From Syntrophobacteraceae bacterium (lineage in GTDB: Bacteria; Desulfobacterota; Syntrophobacteria; Syntrophobacterales; Syntrophobacteraceae), in assembly GCA_031292195.1 (NCBI GenBank), contig JARLHP010000086.1, forward strand, positions 1-42,948: a stretch of DNA of 42,948 nt, in the 5' to 3' direction. Position 1 is the first letter of the stretch; every line of letters starts with the position of its first letter. Positions 1 through 8,035 of the stretch are shown in pieces. The notes beneath the pieces are model-generated. The model was given only the letters and a program-made list of their open reading frames with translations. It was not told where the DNA came from and did not search any database. Made by a program: the position numbers and the translations under genes.

Positions 1-1203
1 CAACATATCCAAACGCCTGGTTACCGAGCGGCACAGAAGGGATGAGACTTCGTTGAGTTCTTCCATCATCTTGATCGGAGTGACCTTTCCGACCACAAAC
101 CATCTTACCGTCAAATGAGAGAAGGCCCCGAAGAACAGGTTTTTGAAAACTCTATTATCAATATCCTCCCTGAAAGTGCCATCCTTTTTCCCCTCGTCTA
201 GAATCTTATAGAGCGTAGATATGCAATCGAAAAGATATGAGTAGGACTTAATATTGAGCTTTTTATTTAATTTAGTATCCCTCAAAAATACAATAGCAAA
301 TGATGGATCTGAAAGCAACAAGTTGGAAAAATAATAAATGAGACGCTGCAACTTGGCCAATGGTTCTTCCGGCTCAAAAAGGCTTTCAATATATTTATTC
401 TGGGAGCTGAATTTGTCCTCGGAAATCGCCAGCAAAAGGTCCTCTTTAGTTTTAAACATCTCATAAATGGTTCGTTCCGCGACTCGTGCATCATTGGCAA
501 TTTCGGCAATAGTTGCCTTATCATATCCCTTATTGGCAAAAACTCGCTTTGCCGATTCTATAATACGCCTGAATTTATCGTTAGTATCTTCAGGACTGTG
601 TGTGTGAGTACCATTCTGAATCATTGCGAAAACCAAAGACATTATCGGCTCAAAGTCAGGAATAGTCTTGTCGACTTCCCCGATAAGTAAACAACTGAGA
701 GCTTCCTCGTCTAGTAGACCAAAAACCATTTCCCGTACGAGGTGGAGACTGAAATCGCTTCTAAACGCCGAACTTTCAACACCCTCTTTAAGAATTGACA
801 CCATAATCCCGGCATAGCGTCTTAGCGAATCATAGCCGGGATGGGAATAAAATTGGCTGTTGGAGCGGCATTCAAAAAGCAGGTACTTAAGGACGCGGGT
901 CGAATCCGACTCATTGTCATTGATGTTAAGATGAAACCAAATCATTTTGCTGAGCTTATTGGTGGCCCCGATGATTCCGCTGAAATGGAACATGAGTTCC
1001 TTCATTACCCCCTCGAGCCGTTCGGACAGGGAGTAAAACAGCAGGTCCTCCTTATTTTTATAATAGCGGTAGATTTCGGAATCAAAGACCCCCGCGCGTC
1101 TGGCTATTTCGGAAACCGTAGACTGCCGGAGACCCTTCTCGGCCAGTATGTCCTGCGCAGCCTGGAGTATGGTCTCCTTTTTCTCGGCTACGTTCTCATT
1201 CAT
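1..1203 (-). CDS. Tandem double TetR-family transcriptional regulator (3' end outside window)
   Basis: The frame is open from an ATG at 1203 to the left window edge (401 codons, no stop), so the C-terminus is missing. A GGGAGGAA ribosome site lies six bases upstream of the ATG. Residues about 8-55 form a TetR helix-turn-helix (ILQAAQDILAEKG, then VSEIARRAGV and IYRYYKNKEDLL), followed by a helical ligand-binding region. A second complete TetR N-terminus starts near residue 205 (RRIIESAKRVFANKGYDKA, IAEIANDARV, TIYEMFKTKEDLL) and is followed by its own effector domain. TetR proteins are normally about 200 residues and dimeric, so this is a two-repressor fusion in one chain. It diverges from the bss-type genes, which makes it their likely local regulator (inference). 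Its DNA is visibly more AT-rich than the neighbours. Confidence 0.88.
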   Translation of the reverse strand, partial: MNENVAEKKETILQAAQDILAEKGLRQSTVSEIARRAGVFDSEIYRYYKNKEDLLFYSLSERLEGVMKELMFHFSGIIGATNKLSKMIWFHLNINDNESDSTRVLKYLLFECRSNSQFYSHPGYDSLRRYAGIMVSILKEGVESSAFRSDFSLHLVREMVFGLLDEEALSCLLIGEVDKTIPDFEPIMSLVFAMIQNGTHTHSPEDTNDKFRRIIESAKRVFANKGYDKATIAEIANDARVAERTIYEMFKTKEDLLLAISEDKFSSQNKYIESLFEPEEPLAKLQRLIYYFSNLLLSDPSFAIVFLRDTKLNKKLNIKSYSYLFDCISTLYKILDEGKKDGTFREDIDNRVFKNLFFGAFSHLTVRWFVVGKVTPIKMMEELNEVSSLLCRSVTRRLDML

Positions 1204-1312
1204 GCCTATTCCTCCCATGGCCGGGGGCAGGTTGAAAAGAATTAAACACCATAGAAAACTCGCTTCCGTGCAGCTACATTTACTTCGGCATGCGCCCGCG
1301 CCCGGAGAGATA

Positions 1313-1347
1313 TTGCCTCTGGCAAAAAAGTTCGCACCCTTTATAAT
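1313..1347 (+). promoter_or_regulatory. Candidate sigma-70 promoter with overlapping palindrome
   Basis: A perfect TATAAT (1342-1347) lies 17 bases after CTGGCA (1319-1324, four of six matches to TTGACA). The -35 box sits inside the palindrome TTGCC-TCT-GGCAA (1313-1325), a layout compatible with repressor control. This is a consensus match only. The direction agrees with transcription of the bss-type genes. Confidence 0.3.
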
Positions 1348-1496
1348 ACTATACGCCTCCTCAAAAAAGTACAAGAATGTTGTCGTTAAATAATGAGTGT
1401 TGATTTCATTGAATAAATAGCTGCGGAGTGCATCCCTCATCGTTCGGGGTGAAGTTTTTAAAAAAAACAATTGACAAGCATCGCTCAATATGATTC

Positions 1497-1613
1497 TGTG
1501 AATATCACTGGTACATCGCGTTGGCTACAAATCAAATTCACACTCGCATAGCTCTCTTCTTCGCTCTGACCCTCATTTTGGCGCCGCTATTCTCTCTGAT
1601 GATTTGTGAATAT
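1497..1613. repeat. TGTGAATAT repeats, candidate operator words
   Basis: TGTGAATAT occurs at 1497-1505 and again at 1605-1613, each preceded by GATT. The inverse word ATTCACA lies between them at 1536-1542. Three related words in the divergent promoter region could be binding sites for the adjacent tandem TetR protein. There is no direct evidence of binding. Confidence 0.3.
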
Positions 1614-1827
1614 TAATGAAAAAATCCACAAGGTGGATCGTTCTAAAGGATGACAGCGCATGACGGATCGTGCAAAACGCTGTTTTCTTCTCGGGAATCG
1701 GTACCGTAACCCGTGGCGTTGGACCGTTCCGTTTTGTCTCTAGCTGAGAGTGTTCCGTTAGGCCCGAACAGACGGGGCCTATTCTCCATTAACAGGCGGC
1801 CATTTTGTGTCGGCCGGGAGGTGCGGA

Positions 1828-2859
1828 ATGGAAACTTTTGCGGCAAATCTTGATGCTGGCGGTCTTGCTCGTGAGGCCGACAAGTCGATTCCCCTTATCA
1901 CCGAGATCCAGCGCTTTTGCCTCCAGGACGGGCCGGGAATCAGGACGACGATTTTTATGAAGGGATGCCCGCTTCACTGTCCCTGGTGCCATAATCCGGA
2001 AACACAAAGCCGAAAGCGCGAGATCTATTTTTACGCCGACAAATGCACGGGGTGCGGCCGGTGTGCGCAGGTGTGCACGACGGGGGCCTCGCGGATCGTA
2101 AAGAACGCCGGGGGACAGATTTGCGCTGTGGACCGCTCCAAGTGCCTCGGATGCATGAAGTGCGTGGAGGTCTGTCTTTCCGAAGCACGGGGGGCTGTGG
2201 GCAGAGAGCATTCGATGGAGGAAATAGTGAAGGAAGCGGTCGCCGACCTTCCCTTTTTCAAACAGAGCGGGGGAGGCGTCACTCTGAGCGGCGGCGACCC
2301 GTTGCTCTTTCCGGAGTTTTCTCTAAGACTCGCCTCTCGTCTCAAGCGCGAGGGCATACACGTGGGTATGGAGACCAGCTGTTTTGCGCCATGGAAAGTG
2401 ATACTGCCTCTGCTTGGCGCCATCGACCTTTTTCTGGTGGATATCAAGTCCATGGATGCCGAAAAACACCAGAGCGTCGTGGGCTTTCCGTTGGAGCCCA
2501 TTCTCAAAAACATCCGCGCCCTCATAATGTCGGAGGCCAATGTCCGGCTCCACCTGCCCATCGTCCCCGGATTCAATAATTCTTCAGACGATTTTCAGGC
2601 CTACGTGGAATTCCTGCGACCGTTTTCCGGAAGGCTCACCGGTGTGGACATTCTTCCCTACCACGTCTACGGCGAGCGCAAATACGAATTTCTCGGCCGC
2701 AAGGAGACCTATCGGTACAAGGGGATAAAAGAGATTCCTCCCCGGGAACTGGTTCCGTTCGCCAAGGCCCTGGCCGAGTGCGGCATCATCCAGGTGAGCA
2801 TTGGCGGGATGGTTGGAATGGGTACGCAGAGGGGGCTCAAACCAGGGGAAAGGAGGTGA
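1828..2859 (+). CDS. bssD: Glycyl radical enzyme activating enzyme, BssD type (radical SAM)
   Basis: A 343-residue radical SAM protein that would install the glycyl radical on the BssA-like enzyme encoded two genes downstream. The SAM cluster motif CxxxCxxC is at C47, C51 and C54 (CPLHCPWCH), preceded by GPGIRTT, a hallmark of glycyl radical activases. An inserted ferredoxin-like domain carries two 4Fe-4S motifs at C73/C76/C79/C83 and C106/C109/C112/C116, as in the BssD/PFL-AE-like group with extra clusters. SGGDPL is the GGE-like SAM-binding motif. An upstream in-frame GTG at 1807 is possible, but the ATG at 1828 has GGGAGGTG at good spacing. It is the first gene of the operon, in the same relative position as bssD in known toluene operons. 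Confidence 0.93.
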   Translation: METFAANLDAGGLAREADKSIPLITEIQRFCLQDGPGIRTTIFMKGCPLHCPWCHNPETQSRKREIYFYADKCTGCGRCAQVCTTGASRIVKNAGGQICAVDRSKCLGCMKCVEVCLSEARGAVGREHSMEEIVKEAVADLPFFKQSGGGVTLSGGDPLLFPEFSLRLASRLKREGIHVGMETSCFAPWKVILPLLGAIDLFLVDIKSMDAEKHQSVVGFPLEPILKNIRALIMSEANVRLHLPIVPGFNNSSDDFQAYVEFLRPFSGRLTGVDILPYHVYGERKYEFLGRKETYRYKGIKEIPPRELVPFAKALAECGIIQVSIGGMVGMGTQRGLKPGERR

Positions 2860-2936
2860 AGGCAGACTCAACCATTTCACTATTGGGTTCGGACTTTGAT
2901 AAGGGGTATTAACTCATATAATCGAGAGGGAAACCG

Positions 2937-3113
2937 ATGGCTAGATGTGCAGATTGTGCGTTCTTTTTCCAGGTGCCCGAGGGTGAGGCTGATTTTGAAC
3001 CCGGCAAGGCCGACTGTGTTACGGAACTCAAGGACCAGAAGGGCAAATATTGGCTCTCCAAGCCGGTATTCGAAACGACCGAAACCTGCCCGACTTTTCG
3101 GCAACGTTCATAA
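2937..3113 (+). CDS. bssC: Benzylsuccinate synthase gamma subunit-like small Fe-S protein
   Basis: A 58-residue protein starting MARCADCAFFF with a GAGAGGGA ribosome site. Four cysteines (C4, C7, C27, C51) are spaced as expected for the single low-potential 4Fe-4S cluster of the BssC/TutF family. The conserved core (ADFEPGKADCVTE and KGKYWLSKPVFE) resembles BssC as I know it. In the family this subunit binds the catalytic alpha subunit and helps shape and stabilise it before activation. It lies between the activase and the alpha subunit, 21 bases before bssA, which is the canonical D-C-A order. Confidence 0.9.
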   Translation: MARCADCAFFFQVPEGEADFEPGKADCVTELKDQKGKYWLSKPVFETTETCPTFRQRS

Positions 3114-3134
3114 TTCAAGACAAGGGAGTGCGAC

Positions 3135-5729
3135 ATGACGACACTGGCTCAGCCCGTAACGTATAGAGGAAAGATCATCAATTTCCCCCCGGCCAATCCC
3201 AAAGAGGCCGATATTCCGGACGAGGAACTCCATGAGCACCTGTTTGCGCCCTCCACCGACAGAACCAGGAGACTCAAAGGGCGATGCAGGTGGAAGCATG
3301 CCTCGGCCGGTGAATTTGTGGAAAAGGGGGTGCGGGCCGGCATCGAAAGAATGAGGCTGGTCACCGAAGCGCACAAGCAATCGCGTGGGAAGCCCGAGGT
3401 CATTCGACGCGCCCTGCAACTGGCGGCCGTTCTGACCAGGGGAACGGTAGTCGTGCAGCAGGATGAGTTCATAATCGGCTATCATGCCGAAGATCCCAAT
3501 ATGTTTCCGCTCTATCCGGAACTTTCCTACATGAACGTCAAAGACTACCTGCAAAGCGACTATTCACCCCAACCCGCCTCCGAAGCCGAAGAGATCAACA
3601 ACTACTGGTGGCCCCACAGCTTGCAGTCCAAATGCGAAAAATATTTCGATCCGGTCGACTTGCAGCGGATGTACCAGGTGAGCACCATGGAGGCGCCATC
3701 GTTTGCGCACGGCTACAACAGCATTGTGCCTCCCTACGAGACCATACTGGAAGACGGCCTTCTGAAGCGGATCGAATTGGCCGAAGAACATATTCGGGAA
3801 GCCAAGGCCGAAATGGCCAAACAGCCGTGGGACGGCACCAAAGGGCTCGACTGGATAGAGAAGATAGATAACTGGGAAGCGATGGTAATCGCTGACAAGG
3901 CGGTTATCAGCTGGGCCCGACGGCATGCCAGACTGTGCGAAATCGTAGCGGAAAACTTTGAAACCGACCCGGCCAGGAAGGAAGAACTGCTGGAGATGGC
4001 CGAGATCAGCCGCCGAGTGCCGGCAACGCCATGCAAAGGGTTAAAGGATGCTTTCCAGGTAAAGTGGTACACCTATATCCTCTGCCACGGCATCGAAAGG
4101 TATGCCAGCGGCTATGCCCACAAGGAAGACAAGGTCCTGTGGCCTTTCTACCAGACAAGCGTGCTCAAAAAGTCCTTCCAGCCGATGACCCACGAGGATG
4201 TGGTGGAACTGGTCGAGATGGAGCGGCTAAAGATCTCCGAACACGGCGCGGGCAAATCCCGAGGCTACAGGGAGATCTTCCCCGGCTCCAACGATCTTTT
4301 CATATTTACCATCGGAGGCACCAACCGGGACGGTTCCGACGGCTGCAACGACATGACGGATGCAATCCTTGAGGGCGCCAGAAATATCCGGACCACCGAG
4401 CCTTCCATTGTTTTCAGATACAACAAGATAAACCGGGAAAAAACTCTCTACCACGTGTTCGAGTGCATTCGGGACGGACTGGGATACCCGTCCATCAAGC
4501 ACGACGAAATCGGCACCGAACAGATGAAATATTACAGCCAGTTCAGCCTCAACAAAAACGGGGCAACCGATGAGGAAGCCCACGACTGGGCCAATGTTTT
4601 GTGCATGTCCCCGGGTCTTGTCGGCAGAAGAAAGACTCAGAAGACCCGCTCGGAGGGCGGTGGCTCGATTTTCCCCGGCAAGATTTTCGAAATCACGCTC
4701 AACAACGGCTACGACTGGTCGTATGCGGACATGCAACTGGGTCCCGAAACCGGATACGCCGAGGACTTCCAGACCTTCGAACAACTCTGGGAGGCTTACA
4801 AAAAACAGTATGCTTATTGCATCAGCCTTCTGATCCGGGCCAAAGACGTGAGCCGTTACATGGAAGGCCGCTTTTTGCAGCTTCCTTTCGTCTCCAGCCT
4901 CGACGACGGGTGCATGGAGCTTGGGGCCGAGGCCTGTTCCCTCTCCGAACAGCCCAACGGGTGGCATAACCCCATTACCACCATCGTTGGCGGAAACTCC
5001 CTGGTGGCCATCAAAAAGCTCATCTATGACGACAAAAAGTATACCATGAAGCAGTTGACGCAGGCATTGAAGGCCAACTGGGAAGGCTTCGAGGCAATGC
5101 AGAAAGACTTCAAGAACGCCCCGAAGTGGGGAAATGACGATGATTACGCCGATGGGATCATCAAGAGCTACTACGAAGAGATCGTCGGCGGCGAGATGAG
5201 AAAGGTTACCAACTACTCCGGTGGGCCGGTACTGCCCGTGGGGCAGGCTGTCGCCCTCTATATGGAAGTCGGCTCGCGCACCGGTCCGACCCCGGATGGC
5301 CGCTACGGCGGAGAGGCCGCCGACGACGGCGGTATCTCCCCCTATTTCGGTACGGACAAAAAAGGTCCGACGGCGGTCCTCAAATCGGTTGCCAAGGTGC
5401 AGGAAAACCAGAAGGCCAACCTGCTCAACCAGCGCTTGTCGGTGCCCATGATGCGCAGCAAGCACGGCTTCGATATCTGGCATGCCTATATGAACACCTG
5501 GCATGATCTCAAAATCGACCACGTGCAGTTCAATGTTGTGAGCACGGCCGAGATGAAGGCGGCCCAAAAAGAACCGGAAAAACACCAGGACCTCATCGTT
5601 CGTGTCGCCGGATTTAGCGCCCGTTTTGTGGACCTGCCGACTTACGGGCAGAATACGATTATCGCCCGCACCGAGCAGCAGTTCGGCGCTGAAGACCTGG
5701 AGTACCTAAACGTCGATTTGACCAACTAA
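3135..5729 (+). CDS. bssA: Benzylsuccinate synthase-type glycyl radical enzyme, alpha subunit
   Basis: An 864-residue glycyl radical enzyme predicted to add a hydrocarbon across the double bond of fumarate. The C-terminal glycyl loop reads RVAGFSARFV with the radical site at Gly826. The thiyl cysteine is Cys490 in LCMSPG. Their separation (336) equals that of Cys493/Gly829 in Thauera BssA, and Arg505, 15 residues after the cysteine, matches the fumarate-carboxylate arginine (Arg508 in BssA). Length and the surrounding TQKTRSEGGGS, EQPNGWHNP and NYSGGPVLPVGQA blocks favour the Bss branch over shorter alkylsuccinate synthases. The exact substrate (toluene, xylene, cresol or other) cannot be read from the sequence. 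Small subunits and activase are adjacent, so the enzyme is complete. Confidence 0.93.
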   Translation: MTTLAQPVTYRGKIINFPPANPKEADIPDEELHEHLFAPSTDRTRRLKGRCRWKHASAGEFVEKGVRAGIERMRLVTEAHKQSRGKPEVIRRALQLAAVLTRGTVVVQQDEFIIGYHAEDPNMFPLYPELSYMNVKDYLQSDYSPQPASEAEEINNYWWPHSLQSKCEKYFDPVDLQRMYQVSTMEAPSFAHGYNSIVPPYETILEDGLLKRIELAEEHIREAKAEMAKQPWDGTKGLDWIEKIDNWEAMVIADKAVISWARRHARLCEIVAENFETDPARKEELLEMAEISRRVPATPCKGLKDAFQVKWYTYILCHGIERYASGYAHKEDKVLWPFYQTSVLKKSFQPMTHEDVVELVEMERLKISEHGAGKSRGYREIFPGSNDLFIFTIGGTNRDGSDGCNDMTDAILEGARNIRTTEPSIVFRYNKINREKTLYHVFECIRDGLGYPSIKHDEIGTEQMKYYSQFSLNKNGATDEEAHDWANVLCMSPGLVGRRKTQKTRSEGGGSIFPGKIFEITLNNGYDWSYADMQLGPETGYAEDFQTFEQLWEAYKKQYAYCISLLIRAKDVSRYMEGRFLQLPFVSSLDDGCMELGAEACSLSEQPNGWHNPITTIVGGNSLVAIKKLIYDDKKYTMKQLTQALKANWEGFEAMQKDFKNAPKWGNDDDYADGIIKSYYEEIVGGEMRKVTNYSGGPVLPVGQAVALYMEVGSRTGPTPDGRYGGEAADDGGISPYFGTDKKGPTAVLKSVAKVQENQKANLLNQRLSVPMMRSKHGFDIWHAYMNTWHDLKIDHVQFNVVSTAEMKAAQKEPEKHQDLIVRVAGFSARFVDLPTYGQNTIIARTEQQFGAEDLEYLNVDLTN

Positions 5730-5880
5730 CCGGGTTCGTGCCGCGCTCTGAGAGCGTGACCGGGGGGGCGCCGACTTTATCGTGCCCACCCGGCCGGCGC
5801 GACGCCCGGGCGCGTGAGTGAACAGCGGCAAACCGATGGGGCGCAAGTCCCGTAATTTCCATGCCTTAAGGAGATACCAA

Positions 5881-6108
5881 ATGGATACTGTTGCTGTAGA
5901 GAGTCTACTCCATCATGAAACAGGAACGTCAAAACCCTGCAAGTCGTGTAAGTGGCAGGTCCCCGACCCCACAAACCCCGATCAGGGCCAGTGCACGGTC
6001 AACCGGACAAAAATGGGATCCGTCTGGAAACGCTGGGTTCGGGATGCGCAAAACATGACCTGCACCAAGCACGAAGTAGGTAAGCTGAGCTTCCGCGATC
6101 ACGTGTGA
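5881..6108 (+). CDS. bssB: Benzylsuccinate synthase beta subunit-like Fe-S protein
   Basis: A 75-residue protein with a strong AAGGAGAT ribosome site. Four cysteines (C20, C23, C38, C61) are placed to bind one 4Fe-4S cluster. The blocks KPCKSCKW, GQCTVNR, GSVWKRWVRD and KLSFRDHV are those I associate with the BssB/TutG family. In that family the beta subunit covers the active-site entrance of BssA and must move for activation. It follows bssA after a 151-base GC-rich spacer, the longest gap in the early part of the operon, completing the D-C-A-B order. Confidence 0.9.
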   Translation: MDTVAVESLLHHETGTSKPCKSCKWQVPDPTNPDQGQCTVNRTKMGSVWKRWVRDAQNMTCTKHEVGKLSFRDHV

Positions 6109-6133
6109 GGCTCCTCGGATGATGGCGCGAGTT

Positions 6134-6155
6134 CCCCTGCCTCTCGCGGCAGGGG
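6134..6155 (+). other. Perfect 8-bp hairpin between bssB and the VWA gene
   Basis: CCCCTGCC (6134-6141) and GGCAGGGG (6148-6155) pair perfectly around a six-base loop. No T-run follows, so this is not a typical intrinsic terminator. It sits 26 bases after the bssB stop and could be a 3'-stabilising or processing structure that lets the bssDCAB part of the message accumulate above the downstream genes (inference). Confidence 0.45.
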
Positions 6156-6215
6156 GCGCGCGCTTGACTTGGCGTAAAATCTCGCCACTCGGTTTTGGTT
6201 CAGGAGGTGATCCAT

Positions 6216-7919
6216 ATGAATGAAGCGGCAAGGTCCGAATCCGGGGTGGTCGACCGCTTCCTGGTGCAAGGGGAGCGGGGGTACTCGGCTTTTTGGAGAA
6301 GGGACAAGTCCCCGATAGAAGTTATCGAGCTTGCAAAGCTTCTTGGGAGCCTGAGAAAAATCGGGTCGTTCATAGGTCCCAACCTGGGGACCATCGTTTG
6401 GACAGGCATGGAGCATAAAAACGGCCTTGCTCTCGATCCGACTCCCGTGGTCGGGGTATATCCCGTCCCGGCCGACCGGACCGACATCATGGTCGGCATC
6501 ACCGTCCGCCAGGCCTTTGAAACCAGGGAATGGAGCGAACGGCTCAAAAGAATCGGCATCGAGAAGGCCTCTCCGTTGCCCCCCTATCGGTACAAGCTCA
6601 AACTGTTTCTCGAAATGTGCGAAAAGGTCTACGTGGATTGCCTGGCCAACCGCACCTTTCTGGGTGTCTATACCGAAAAGGCGCGGCTTTGGGAATACAT
6701 CAACAAAGCCCAGGGCTTCCTTACTCCCCCGACCTTTACTCATGTCCTCCATTTATGGTGGAGAATCGCCGCCGACCGCTCCGGTGAAAAATACAAGGAA
6801 CGGTTCCGAGACATAACGGCAGGCAACGTCAGGGGAGTGGGCGATCTCGCCAAGCTCTACGGCAAGCCCATTGCCCTTTTGAATTCAATGGTCGAGCGGC
6901 TCATTGACGAATGCCCGGAAATTCCACGCGTCACCGAACGTAGCGAATACCGTCTCAACCTCTACCTGTCCGTTTGGTCGGAACTTTTGGAGTACGTGAA
7001 GTTCTGGCCCGGAGACCGCTCCGACCCGTTTCTCATTCAGGACCCGGATTTTAGAGAGGTTGAACTCGAAGACGACGAAAAGAAGGCCCTCCAGGAGACC
7101 ATTTACAGCTTTGCCCGTCAGATTGAATCCACGTTCCGCAGGAAGGTGAGTTACAGCGAGGATGTCAGGGGCAATGTCAAGAACATAGATGATGTCGTTC
7201 AAATCGAAAAAAACGACCTCGTTATGGATGCCGCCAACAGGGTGGACAAAGCGCTCCTTCAAAAACTCAAGCTCATCATCAAGGCCGCCTCGCAGAGGAA
7301 GACCACCTACAACAGGGGCTTGACCTCGGGAAAGATCGACCGGAGGAGACTGTACAGGGCGCCTACCTCGGGATTGGCTTTTCACGTCAAGAAAAATGAA
7401 TTCGAACTTCTAAACGATATCGTCATAGTGGTTGACGCATCGGGGTCGATGGCCGATCCGGAGAAGTGGGAACAGACGGAAACAATTGTTCAAACTCTGT
7501 TTACCGCGGTCAAGAGCTTCAATTCGACTTCCAGGATGTTCGCCTACAACGAGGTCAACAATAAGTGCCGATTGACGGAAATCTTCGTCCGGGGGGGATT
7601 TTTCTCCGTGCTTCCTCATGGCAAGACCGCCTCGGGGGAAGCAATAATCGCCACGGCGTTGAGTATGAAAGTCGGACGCAAAAAACCTTTTCTTATTCAT
7701 ATTACGGACGGCGCCTCCAATTGGGGCTGCGGCGTGGGCGACGCCATAGCATTTTGCAAGAAGAAAAGAATTAGTCTCTTAACACTGGGGATAGGTTGTA
7801 CTCCATCCGCTAAGCAATCGTTAACAAAAGAATACGGCAATCTGGTTCAGTATATCGATAAGATTGATGAGCTTCCCAATGTGTTTGGATCATTGATCAG
7901 GTGCATCAACTGGCAATGA
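6216..7919 (+). CDS. von Willebrand factor A domain protein, partner of the MoxR ATPase
   Basis: A 567-residue soluble protein. The C-terminal third is a VWA domain with an intact metal-ion-dependent adhesion site: D407-A-S-G-S411 (DxSxS), a threonine in GKTASGEA and an aspartate in HITDGASN. Residues 1-390 are helical and charged, with no domain I can name. VWA proteins encoded beside MoxR-type AAA+ ATPases (NorD/NorQ, CoxE/CoxD types) act with them to mature or insert metal cofactors into enzymes, so this protein probably assists assembly or reactivation of the adjacent glycyl radical enzyme. The ATG at 6216 has an AGGAGGTGAT ribosome site (6203-6212). An earlier in-frame start at 6195 is less likely. 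Confidence 0.85.
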   Translation: MNEAARSESGVVDRFLVQGERGYSAFWRRDKSPIEVIELAKLLGSLRKIGSFIGPNLGTIVWTGMEHKNGLALDPTPVVGVYPVPADRTDIMVGITVRQAFETREWSERLKRIGIEKASPLPPYRYKLKLFLEMCEKVYVDCLANRTFLGVYTEKARLWEYINKAQGFLTPPTFTHVLHLWWRIAADRSGEKYKERFRDITAGNVRGVGDLAKLYGKPIALLNSMVERLIDECPEIPRVTERSEYRLNLYLSVWSELLEYVKFWPGDRSDPFLIQDPDFREVELEDDEKKALQETIYSFARQIESTFRRKVSYSEDVRGNVKNIDDVVQIEKNDLVMDAANRVDKALLQKLKLIIKAASQRKTTYNRGLTSGKIDRRRLYRAPTSGLAFHVKKNEFELLNDIVIVVDASGSMADPEKWEQTETIVQTLFTAVKSFNSTSRMFAYNEVNNKCRLTEIFVRGGFFSVLPHGKTASGEAIIATALSMKVGRKKPFLIHITDGASNWGCGVGDAIAFCKKKRISLLTLGIGCTPSAKQSLTKEYGNLVQYIDKIDELPNVFGSLIRCINWQ

Positions 7920-8035
7920 GAACTCGTGAATCGGCAAAAACGGAGGCGATGTCCGAATGTCCAAGAGCGGATATCTCTCATGAGAATATAAGTTTCATTT
8001 ATTTGCAGGCTATTCACTCGTAAAGGAGATACGCC

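Larger units (their letters stand above)
1204..1827. other. Divergent regulatory region between the TetR gene and bssD
   Basis: These 624 bases hold no convincing gene. They are AT-richer than the flanking plus-strand genes. Visible elements are a sigma-70-like promoter overlapping a short palindrome (1313-1347), another TTGACA hexamer at 1471-1476 without a good -10 partner, repeated TGTGAATAT words, and an AGGCCC...GGGCCT inverted repeat near 1760-1780. If the 1342 box is used, the bssD transcript would carry a leader of about 470 bases. I found no GG-N10-GC sigma-54 signature here. Confidence 0.6.

Noticed and set aside
841-1245. Plus-strand open frame of 134 codons opposite the TetR fusion
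   Set aside because: The minus strand encodes two clear TetR domains with a ribosome site; the plus frame is a shadow.
1471-1500. TTGACA as the main promoter of the bss-type operon
   Set aside because: The -35 hexamer is perfect, but no acceptable -10 box occurs 16-18 bases downstream. Kept only as a remark.
4227-5585. Long minus-strand open frame (about 450 codons) opposite bssA
   Set aside because: It is antisense to a glycyl radical enzyme with intact catalytic motifs, has no recognisable protein features, and arises from GC-rich codon bias on the opposite strand.
5825-5860. Sequence resembling part of a c-di-GMP (GEMM) riboswitch (GGCAAACC ... GCGCAAG) before bssB
   Set aside because: The second helix, the conserved GCAAAGCC block and the closing stem are missing. 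The similarity is too short to support a riboswitch.
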